From: Scolanthus callimorphus
Lineage: Eukaryota; Cnidaria; Anthozoa; Actiniaria; Edwardsiidae
Length of the DNA: 64,000 nucleotides
Assembly: GCA_033964015.1 (NCBI GenBank)
Contig: CM066913.1
Coordinates: 12,208,953 to 12,272,952 of the forward strand
Direction: 5' to 3'
The position numbers were made by a program, and so were the translations under genes. Every line of letters begins with the position of its first letter. Within the stretch, counting starts at the first letter, position 1. The notes under the pieces were generated by a model, which ran no database searches, was not told the origin of the DNA, and was given only the letters and a program-made list of their open reading frames with translations. Positions 24,418-35,900 of the stretch are shown here, in pieces.

Positions 24418-24834
24418 TTTGTTTCCTCATCAAGTGTTCCAGATTCTACAGATTCTAAAAAATATTGCAATTGAGCATAAATACATTTCCATCTTCTCAG
24501 AACATCTTGCCTGATGTAAAATGTTAACTGGGTTTGACTTGTACGATGATTAACTATATTTTAACTATTAAAATAGTTGTTGTTTACCAAAAGTGCGAAA
24601 ATCTCTCGCTGGTTCTTGGAACGTTTCGTTTTGACGAACAATCCTTTGCGCACCGTGAAGTGAGATCAGCTGATCTTTCAGAGCCACAGCTAGTAACTTG
24701 AGGAAACAAACATCTTTCTCTTTTAACAACATTTAAATATGTTAGAGGAAATGCTAGCCTACAAGTATTAATGATTTAACCTACAATAGAATCTCAACAA
24801 CAAACCAATAACAATGTTTGACTCATTGACTGAA
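24418..24834. other. No gene recognised
   Basis: AT-rich spacer between two short transposons. Confidence 0.4.
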
Positions 24835-24835
24835 T

Positions 24836-25098
24836 AGCCCATTTCGCGGTTAAAATCCCTGTATACACCAAAGAGAGGCTCAGGCGGGCAATGTTCTCTG
24901 TGGGCACTTCCCTTTGCCAAAATACTGTAGCAAGTCATTTCGATCTACCTGCCAGTAGTGGCGAAAATGTATTTCTCAGCTTTTCTTCCCGCCATTTGAA
25001 CAACACGCGCGCTTGAAAAAACAGTGCCCGCTTGAGCCTCTCTTTGATGTTAAATACAGGCTTCTCACAGTGCTGCGTTTTTAACCGCGAAATGGGCT
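24836..25098. mobile_element. MITE with AGCCCATTTCGCGGTTAAAA ends
   Basis: AGCCCATTTCGCGGTTAAAA at the left end and its reverse complement at the right end, with a secondary inner pair (AAAGAGAGGCTCA against TTGAGCCTCTCTTTG). TA flanks both ends. Confidence 0.85.
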
Positions 25099-25186
25099 AT
25101 TGACTTGCAAGTGTTCCGTGAAGGTGCTGCTATTTCACTCTAAAGATGTTTGTGTAACCAATAAATGACTTTTGGTTTTGTGCGCT

Positions 25187-26542
25187 GAAGCCCGCTTTGT
25201 CACCTGGTGCCTAATGTCAGTGTTGCTCACTTATTCCGCAAGTTACACCTTGGACTACACTTTGTCACCCGGTGTCTAATGTCAGTGTTGCTCACTTATT
25301 CCACTAGTTATACCTTGGACTACACTTTGTCACCTGGTGTCTAATGTCAGTGTTGATCACTTATTCCACTAGTTATACCTTGGACTACACTTTGTCACAC
25401 GGTGCCTAATTTCAGTGTTGTTCACTTATTCCACTAGTTACACCTTGGACTACACTTTGTCACCCGGTGTCTAATGTCAGTGTTGTTCACTTATTTTACT
25501 AGTCTATACCTTGGACTACACTTTGTCACCCGGTGTCTAATGTCAGTGTTGATCACTTATTCCACAAATTACATCTTGGACTACATTTGCCACCCGGTGC
25601 CTAATTTCAGTGTTGTTCACTTATTCCACTAGTTATACCTTGGACTACACTTTGTCACCCGGTGTCTTATGTCAGTGTTTATCACTTATTCCACTAGTTA
25701 CACCTTGGACTACACTTTGTCACCCGGTGCCTAATGTCAGTGTTGATCACTTATTCCACTAGTTATACCTTGGACTACACTTTGTCACCCGGTGCCTAAT
25801 GTCAGTGTTGTTCACTTATTCCACTAGTTACACCTTGGACTACACTTTGTCACCCGGTGCCTAATGTCAGTGTTGCTTACTTATTCCACTAGTTATACCT
25901 TGGACTACACTTTGTCACCCGGTGCCTAATGTCAGTGTTGCTTACTTATTCCACTAGTTATACCTTGGACTACACTTTGCCACCCGGTGCCTAATTTCAG
26001 TGTTGTTCACTTATTCCACTAGTTATACCTTGGACTACACTTTGTCACCCGGTGTCTTATGTCAGTGTTTATCACTTATTCCACTAGTTACACCTTGGAC
26101 TACACTTTGTCACCCGGTGCCTAATTTCAGTGTTGTTCACTTATTCCACTAGTTATACCTTGGACTACACTTTGTCACCCGGTGTCTTATGTCAGTGTTT
26201 ATCACTTATTCCACTAGTTACACCTTGGACTACACTTTGTCACCCGGTGCCTAATGTCAGTGTTGGTCACTTATTCCACTAGTTACACCTTGGACTACAC
26301 TTTGTCACCCGGTGTCTAATGTCAGTGTTGCTCACATATTCCACTAGTTATACCATGGACTACACTTTGTCACCCGGTGTCTAATGTCAGTGTTGTTCAC
26401 TTATTCCACTAGTTATGCCATGGACTACACTTTGTCACCCGGTGCCTAATGTCAGTGTTGTTCACTTATTCCACTAGTTACACCTTGGACTACACTTTGT
26501 CACCCGGTGCCTAATGTCAGTGTTGTTCACTTATTTTACTAG
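25187..26542 (-). repeat. 65-bp satellite, array A (about 21 units), abutting a stop codon
   Basis: The unit on the plus strand contains CACTAGTTATACCTTGGACT, ACACTTTGTCACCCGGTGCC and TAATGTCAGTGTTG(T/C/A)TCAC then TTATTC. The unit nearest the gene merges into the final codons of the receptor tail (26543-26576), where the same bases encode EAPGGKAESKV and the stop. The array is therefore an expansion of the gene's own stop-codon region. Related arrays lie at 51270-51930 and 54190-54862. Confidence 0.9.
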
Positions 26543-26966
26543 TTATACCTTGGACTCCGCTTTGCCACCCGGTGCCTCGACGTAGTTGTTGTAATAATCA
26601 GGAGATTGAGGCAGGTTATTAATAGCAAGCTTGACTAATGGCTTGTTCTCGTTAGGCTCGTGGTAGTTCTCTTGTTCATCAGTATGATTTCCCTTTGGCT
26701 TGTCGTACAGGCGGCCGTAAACCCCTACGTATTCATACTCATTGCGGCCGTCGCCCCAGGTGGTGTCGTACTGATGGTCCGTCTGTGCCGGGTCGTCTTC
26801 AAAAATTGGGTTGGAGTACGCTGCATAGGAACCCCTTACGGGATGGCTTGGCGGTGTTGGTAATGGGGATGTAGGATACCTTCCTACGAGGCTCGGTAGC
26901 ACTCCTTGTTCTGGAGGACCACACCTTCTTTCGCCAACTTGAGGTTTTTCACGGGTTCTCTTTCTC
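26543..26966 (-). CDS. Receptor 1: cytoplasmic tail exon
   Basis: Begins RKRTREKPQVGERRC, Pro-rich middle, then NPIFEDDP, QYDTTWGD, EYEYVGVYGRLYDKP, ENYHEPNENKPLV and DYYNNYVEAPGGKAESKV before TAA. Several tyrosines sit in SH2-type contexts (YGRL is YxxL). Compared with receptor 2, two tyrosines are replaced (NPIF for NPTY, NENK for YENT). The last codons are the founder of the 65-bp satellite. Confidence 0.88.
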
Positions 26967-29900
26967 CTGAAATTTTTAAAAACAGGCCTTTTAAGCAAAA
27001 CTACAAAGAGAACGTCAGTATGCCAGGAATATTTTCCCGATAAGGGTTAACTTTAATGAAAAACTCAAGCAAGGTATGGGGAACGTCGCTTGGCCTGGGG
27101 TGCTTGAACGAAGAGGGGATTTGCTCAGGCCAGTCGCTATGCCAGTGAGTAATATTTTAAATTTACATAGGTATAAAACGTATATCACATGTACACGATA
27201 AATGGTTGACAAACGTTGCGACAAATCAGGGGTGAATGGAGAGAACGCAAACATGCGATGATTACCGTCGTCTTCTGAAGAAAAGGACGACAGCCACGGC
27301 CGCGATGATTACCACGACAATTATTGGTAGCACAATAGCGAGTAGAGAAACTCCTTTACCAGAATCTGTTTTATGCTTTCCTGGTGGATCAAACAATAGG
27401 GTGACTTATTTTCATTCATAATATTTACATCATCACCACTAGCAACACCCTATCATCTTGATTTCCTACCATCACCATTATCATTGCCATCACCAACATC
27501 GTTATCATCTTTAGGTTCTACCACCACAATTTTTAGTCGCATTTTACAGACTGGGTGACAAAATTGGTTAAATGTTAGTCGCAAATTAGAAACGTTTAGT
27601 CGCAAGAGCGACTCATACAGGCGCAATTTCCAGCCCTGCTAGGACTGAAGTGCGCTGACCTTGGCCTAGTGGCCTTGATTTGATGAACGCAACTATATTT
27701 TATTAGTATAGAGTGCAATCACAGTGCTCTTTCTTACCGACACAGCTTCTTCTCAATTTGACACCAGTTGAGTTTTTTGTGGAGGTCCCCGTCGGGCAAG
27801 ACGTGCAAGAGGACTGACCTTCGGACTCTTGATAATGATCACGTGCACAGGGCGTGCATTTCTTACTGGTAGACGATTGGTAGTAACCCGCCGGACAGTT
27901 GGCTGTTAAATATCATAACGACAAAAATTACCAACCACCACCGTGTTCTAGATTATCGCACAAAAGTAGAAACAATATGAACATTTCAACAGGTAAAATA
28001 GATAGATAAAACAAGAGACAAACAGTTTGCATCAGACAAAAACAATGCTTTTAATTCTACTGATTTTCAACTAACCGCAAATATAACCTTGACGAGTTTG
28101 CCCTGACGTGCATGCCATGGATAAGAACTTGGCTTTCGCGGGAGCGACTAGCTTGTAGAGATTTCCATCCACAGTCAGCTCAGAAGCGCTATTATTCAAC
28201 GTGTTCTTAATGGAGAATAACGCGGCAGGAACCGGATTCCTCTCTGCGGAGACGTTCCGAGCAGGAGGTTTGACTTTCACATCGACAGAAATACCAAGTT
28301 CTCGATGGTTAGTAGCCAAGGCTCTCTTTCTCCGAGCTCTATTTTTGCATGTTACCAACGGAACACCAACCAATGCATCCGCAAAGATAACTTCCAGAGA
28401 TGTGGTAAGTGTGAACTGGAAATGTAAGGCCAAGTTTGCGGTGTTGTCAGGACAGTCAGTGGTTGCGTAGTTGCAATTCACTTCGAATGCCAACAGAGGT
28501 GAGCGCATTACTGTTGGGACAAAGCACATCAATCAAAAGCGTTCTTACAATAGTACATGAGGTCTTGTATACCATGTACTCACCCGTGCAATCAGGTAGG
28601 TTGAATTCCTGGGATGTTTGTGGCCCCGCTAGTATCCATATTCCTTGCGCATCGCATTCGTACAAGCGGCTTGTACTGACAGCAGACACGTATCCCTCGT
28701 CACAACCCGGCGTGCACTGCAAACCTGCCCCATTAGCTTTGCAGTCAAACCACCCGTGCTGAGGGGACTCGGCCTTGTACAGACTGTGGCTGAAATAGAA
28801 TCAGTGATGGTTGAGACAGTAATGCCTCGTGACGGGCAGAAGTTGTACAAAACATCAAATTGATTTAAAAATTTGATTCAATTATAAGAAAACGTATTTT
28901 TTCGCTAGTACTGACAAGACGGAGCATGCGTATACCAGTCTTAGTCGACGTTGTTGTTGGAGGAAATCCACTTGTAGTTCCTAAAATGGAGAATAATATG
29001 AGTGGTGGCGGACAATATGGTGGAACCATTCACGTACGTTTCTTGCGCTAGTATTGAATTAGCCCTTAGTATTACAATAGATGGAGCGTACGTATACCTG
29101 AAGTAGTCGACGTTGTTGTTGGAGGAAATCCACTTGTAGTTCCTAAAATGGAGAATAATATGAGTGGCGGCGGACAAAATGGTGGAACCATTCACATACA
29201 TTTCTTCGCTAGTATTGAATTAGCCCTTAGTAAATTACAATAGATGGAGCGTACGTATACCTGAAGTAGTCGACGTTGTTGTTGGAGGAAATCCACTTGT
29301 AGTTCCTAAAATGGAGAATAATATGAGTGGTGGCGGACAATACGGTGGAACCATTCACATACATTTCTTGCGCTAGTATTGAATTAGCCCTTAGTAAATT
29401 ACAATACATGGAGCGTGCGTGTACTTGAAGTAGTCGACGTTGTTGTTGGGGGAAATCCAGTTGTAGATCCTAAAATGGATAATAATATGAGTGGCGGGCA
29501 GTATGGTGGAACCATTCACAAGAGAATACATTTCTTGCGCTAGTATTTAATTAGCCCTTAGTATTACAATACATGGAGCGTACGTGTACCTGAAGTAGTG
29601 GCCGTTGTTGTTGGAGGAAATGCAGTAGTAGATCCTAAAATGGAGAATAATATGAGTTGTAGACAGTATGGTGGAGCCATTCACAAGAGAATACATTTTT
29701 TTTGCGCTAGTACTGAATTAGCCCTTAGTATTACAATAGATGGAACGTACGTGTACCTGAAGTAGTGGCCGTTGTTGTTGGAGGAAATGCAGTAGTAGAT
29801 CCTAAAATGGAGAATAATATGAGTGGCGGGCAGTATGGTGGAACCATTCACAAGAGAATACATTTTTTGCGCTAGTACTGAATTAGCCCTTAGTATTACA

Positions 29901-32900
29901 ATAGATTGAGCGCGCGTATACCTGAAGTAGTCGACGTTGTTGTTGGGGGAAATGCAGTAGTAGATCCTAAAATGGATAATAATATGAGTGGCGGGCAGTA
30001 TGGTGGAGCCATTCACAAGAGAATACATTTCTTGCGCTAGTACTGAATTAGCCCTTAGTATTACAATAGATTGAGCGTGCGTATACCTGAAGTAGTGGCC
30101 GTTGTTGTTGGAGGAAATGCAGTAGTAGATCCTAAAATGGAGAATAATATGAGTTGTAGACAGTATGGTGGAGCCATTCACAAGAGAATACATTTCTTGC
30201 GCTAGTATTGAATTAGCCCTTAGTATTACAATAGACGGAGCGTGCGTATACCTGAAGTAGTCGACGTTGTTGTTGGAGGAAATGCAGTAGTAGATCCTAA
30301 AATGGATAATAATATGAGTTGTAGACAGTATGGTGGAGCCATTCACAAGAGAATACATTTCTTGCGCTAGTATTGAATTAGCCCTTAGTATTACAATAGA
30401 TTGAGCGTGCGTATACCTGAAGTAGTCGACGTTGTTGTTGGAGGAAATGCCGTTGTAGATCCTAAAATGGATAATATATGAGTTGCGGGCAGTATGGTGG
30501 AGCCATTCACAAGAGAATACATTTCTTGCGCTAGTATTGAATTAGCCCTTAGCATTACAATAGATGGAGCGTACGTGTACCTGAAGTAGTCGACGTTGTT
30601 GTTGGAGGAAATGCCGTTGTAGATCCTAAAATGGATAATATATGAGTTGCGGGCAGTATGGTGGAACCATTCACAAGAGAATACATTTCTTGCGCTAGTA
30701 TTGAATTAGCCCTTAGTATTACAATAGATTGAGCGTGCGTGTACCTGAAGTAGTCGACGTTGTTGTTGGAGGAAATCCAGTTGTAGATCCTAAAATGGAT
30801 AATAATATGAGTGGCGGGCAGTATGGTGGAGCCATTCACAAGAGAATACATTTCTTGCGCTAGTATTGAATTAGCCCTTAGTATTACAATAGATTGAGCG
30901 TGCGTATACCGGAAGTAGTCGACGTTGTTGTTGGAGGAAATGCAGTTGTAGATCCTAAAATGGATAATAATATGAGTGGCGGGCAGTATGGTGGAACCAT
31001 TCACAAGAGAATACATTTCTTGCGCTAGTACTGAATTAGCCCTTAGTATTACAATAGATTGAGCGTGCGTATACAGGAAGTAGTCGACGTTGTTGTTGGA
31101 GGAAATGCAGTTGTAGATCCTAAAATGGAGAATAATATGAGTTGTAGACAGTATGGTGGAACCATTCACAAGAGAATACATTTCTTGCGCTAGTATTGAA
31201 TTAGCCCTTAGTATTACAATAGATTGAGCGTGCGTATACCTGAAGTAGTCGACGTTGTTGTTGGAGGAAATGCAGTTGTAGATCCTAAAATGGAAAATAA
31301 TATGAGTGGCGGGCAGTATGGTGGAACCATTCACAAGAGAATACATTTCTTGCGCTAGTATTGAATTAGCCCTTAGTATTACAATAGATTGAGCGTGCGT
31401 ATACCTGAAGTAGTCGACGTTGTTGTTGGAGGAAATGCAGTTGTAGATCCTAAAATGGATAATAATATGAGTGGCGGGCAGTATGGTGGAACCATTCACA
31501 AGAGAATACATTTCTTGCGCTAGTATTGAATTAGCCCTTAGTATTACAATAGATTGAGCGTGCGTATACCGGAAGTAGTCGACGTTGTTGTTGGAGGAAA
31601 TCCAGTTGTAGTCCCTAAAATGGAGAATAATATGAGTGGCGGGCAGTATAGTAGAACCATTCACAAGAGAATACATTTCTTGCGCTAGTTCTGAATTAGC
31701 CCTTAGTATTACAATAGATGGAGCGTGCGTATACCTGAAGTAGTCGACGTTGTTGTTGGAGGAAATGCCGTTGTAGATCCTAAAATGGATAATATATGAG
31801 TTGCGGGCAGTATGGTGGAACCATTCACAAGAGAATACATTTCTTGCGCTATTATTGAATTAGCCCTTAGTATTACAATAGATTGAGCGTGCGTATACCT
31901 GAAGTAGTCGACGTTGTTGTTGGAGGAAATGCAGTTGTAGATCCTAAAATGGATAATAATATGAGTTGCGGACAGTATGGTGGAACCATTCACAAGAGAA
32001 TACATTTCTTGCGCTAGTATTGAATTAGCCCTTAGTATTACAATAGATTGAGCGTGCGTATACCTGAAGTAGTCGACGTTGTTGTTGGAGGAAATGCAGT
32101 TGTAGATCCTAAAATGGATAATAATATGAGTGGCGGGCAGTATGGTGGAACCATTCACAAGAGAATACATTTCTTGCGCTAGTATTGAATTAGCCCTTAG
32201 TATTACAATAGATTGAGCGTGCGTATACCGGAAGTAGTCGACGTTGTTGTTGGAGGAAATCCAGTTGTAGTCCCTAAAATGGAGAATAATATGAGTGGCG
32301 GGCAGTATAGTAGAACCATTCACAAGAGAATACATTTCTTGCGCTAGTTCTGAATTAGCCCTTAGTATTACAATAGATGGAGCGTGCGTATACCGGAAGT
32401 AGTCGACGTTGTTGTTGGAGGAAATCCAGTTGTAGTCCCTAAAATGGAGAATCGGGCAATATGTTGGAGCCACTAGTAAGAACCGATGTACATTTCGCTC
32501 GGTCGGACTCCGCATTTGAGACACCAACGGCGTCGGGCCTTCAACAAATCATCCCTCGACTTGCAGGAAAACTAAATTCCCCGAGTTGCTATGGTATAAC
32601 TTAAACAGTTAAACAAAGCTTAGAAGACATAAAGCGGTACGAGGTCAACAATTTGTTTACACTCCATACCATTTGCCTTTTCACAAACAACACTGGCGTC
32701 CTCGTAATGGTGACAGTTATGGACTCCCCATCCAGAAGATGGACATTTGGTTATAGAACTCTCAGTCCCAGAACACATGACGTTATCGAGCCATATTTTA
32801 CCCGATCCTACACCAAAGTGTGCACCACCAAAGGCAGAGCTTGCACCAGAAGAGAAACCAAGCTGACGACAGATGACATGAGCATCATATAAAGACCAGT

Positions 32901-35900
32901 AATCATCACAAACTGTTCCCCATACGCCATCATGTTTCACTTCTACTCTTCCTTCGTGTGAGCCATTTCCACCGACGAGACGAACTGATAAAATCAAAAA
33001 TCAAAACATCTGCTGTAGGCCATGACGGTTTCTTTATAACATATTATATTGTTAGTATGGCCAGCATAGTTATACGGGGCGCCAAGGGACGAGAAAATAT
33101 CAGCACGTTAGTCTGGGATGAGCATACTAAGGTTTCCCTTTTTCTTGGTCCTATCACATATTGATCACAACAGACATTGCTAATGGTAAGTGCAGTCTTA
33201 CAAAAGACAGCGGTAGACTCTACAATTGGTGGAGGGGGGAGGGGAATGGCTCAATAAGTCGTTTTCTCTGCTAACCTCGAAATATGGAATAAATACAACA
33301 CACAATTTGCTGGAGAATTGTGATAGGTTCGTGTTCAGTATACCAACTGCAGATATTTATTTAGTATTTACTTGTGTTAACTTGGTGAGAGTCGATCAGG
33401 CTCATCATGAGTGAAAATATATTTACAGACTAGGAGTAACTCCCGGCAAGTGCCAACGAAGATCAATACGCAGACTCAAGTGCTTCTAAAATATGCAAAT
33501 GACTTTGTGTGTTATTCTATGTTGCTATGTTGCTGTTGCTAAATTTTTGAAAGGGTTTGCTGCCGCCTCGTCACCCTCATGTTCTCACTCTGCTGACTCG
33601 AACATGGACGAAGTGCATTCGAACAAATAAGACTTCACGAGTTACCCTATCTTAAAAGTTCAATCGAAAGTTTTTGGTGTCCCAGTACATTCCAAAGTAC
33701 GCACGCATGGCTCTATAGTGCTGCCTCCTCGTCAGCCTCGTGTGCTCTTCGCAAACAAGATCTAAGATGCTCAAGCTACCCTAGCTCCCATCGTCCCTTC
33801 TTACCCATGTGTGAGCAGATCACTCCGGCGTCTTTACTATGGTTACAGTTATGAGAACCCAAAGGGTTACCATGGCAGTTCAGGAGTGACGTCTCGTTAC
33901 CATGACAACTGACATCGTCTAACCATATAGGACCTGATCCCTGACCAAACTGGGCACAGCAAGGAGCTGATATTGCCGGGCCATAACCAAGCTCTCGGCA
34001 AGCCACATGCGCGTCAACGAGGGACCATCCGTCATCGCAAATACTTCCCCACTGGCCTTGATGGAAAACCTCGACTCTACCTTCATGGGTTCCGGCAACA
34101 CCTCCGACAAGTCGGACTTGAAATGAGAAGGGAGAAGAGTCATTTTAGGAGGTGTTACATGCTTCGCGTAAGACAATGTTTAATGAAATTTATAATATAG
34201 CTACGATATAACGCGCGCTCTGATTGGTTACACCGATAAAGTAATGGTTCTCCCCCGCTATATCATAAAAGCTTTAGAGCACAACTTTCTATGACTTTAT
34301 CGGCAAAAAGAACTTGTGATGTTGGGAGAGACACTCGAAACGTTTTAAAATTTTACAACGTTCTGGTGTCTCTCCCAACATCACGCGTGCTCTATTGCGC
34401 CGATAAGGTCACAGAAAGTAGTTGTGCTCTGATGCTTAAAGGAAGTGAATTTTACTTCTGTCCTAAAGTCTGGACAAGAAATGGTGAACACCTACACCTT
34501 CCTCGCCAATGGCATCACCACAATTAGAACAGATGCTGCGGCGGTGAGTAATTAGTAGTTCCTGATATCACAATTCGTTGAGCTAGCGCCAACAAGGGAA
34601 TAGCGTTTTTGTACTCTTCTTTGCATTTGCATGCACGTTTGCTCGGGCGGGCATTAGAAAGTAAATGAACATACTCCAGATCCAAAGGGCGCAAATGCTA
34701 ATGCTAGAACTTAACTAAGCTGGGACAGACCCTGCAGGCAGGAAGCCGTTATAATATAATACGTACTCGTTGTCCTCTTGCAAATGACTCCTGCATCTCT
34801 GTTATGGCTGCAGTTATGGATTCCCCATCCCTCGGAGCTACAGTGTGTTAATGATTCCTCATTTCCGGTGCAGTGTACCTTCTCAAGCCATATATCCCCA
34901 ACGCCTTGCCCGAAATGTGCACAGCAAGGGGCAGATAGCGCGTAGTCATAGCCCAGTTGGCGGCAGACGACGTGTGCATTGGAAAGCGACCAGCCCTGAT
35001 CACAAACTGTTCCCCATTGACCATTGTGGTACACTTCCACTCTTCCTTCGTTTGGTGTAGAACCTCCAGTTAAACGAACTACGCACAAAACAAAAAATCA
35101 GAAACGTTCGAGTCAGAGAGTACCAATTAATAGGATACTATTATTGCTTAGATAACATATTTACCAACATTCGCACAAACAACACCAACATCTTGGCCGT
35201 GGGAGCAGTTATGCACTCCCCAACCCCTTGAGCTGCAATTTGCCAGCGATGATTCGTTGCCGCTGCATCTTACATCATCAAGCCATATATTACCCGAGCC
35301 ATTGCCAAAAGATGCCCCTCCAAATGATGTAGCATTAGGGTAACCGAGTTGCCGACAAACAACTTCAGCATTTGCATGCAACCACAAGTCAGCGCAGACA
35401 GTTCCCCAATATCCAGCGTGGAAAATCTCCACTCTTCCTTGATGAGGACCACTACCTCCAACCAGACGAACTAAAATACAAAACGTTCATAGTTGCTTGC
35501 GTCAAGTCTCCGGATGTGGCGTACGTGACGTAATGACGGAGGTAAAGTAAGGTGTTCTGATAACACGTAACAAAATCTTTAAAAGATGGGATTAAAAAAC
35601 ACACGTGAATCTCAAAATGCATCAATACGCCGAGAAAGCCATATGAGTTCTCACCTTCAGGGCAGCTCCTACCATCTGAACTTAACACGTGACCATCTGG
35701 GCATGCGCAGACATAACCTCCGGCCTTCACAAAACAAAGGTACTTGCAACGGCCATTGTGACTGGAACACGGACTTGGATCTGATTGAACGAAATGATTA
35801 AAACACGCTTCTCAGGTGTGACTTAGGGCTTATACGCGGGCAGAAAAGAATTTTGGCAATATCTCAAATACGTTAATTCTAAGGGACTTGCACCATATTG

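Noticed and set aside
30555..31676. 373-codon minus-strand ORF with a 55-residue repeat (MYSLVNGSTIL...)
   Set aside because: It reads through introns of the 165-bp array in a different frame from the mini-exons. Substitution patterns fit the Thr/Ser/Pro frame, not this one.
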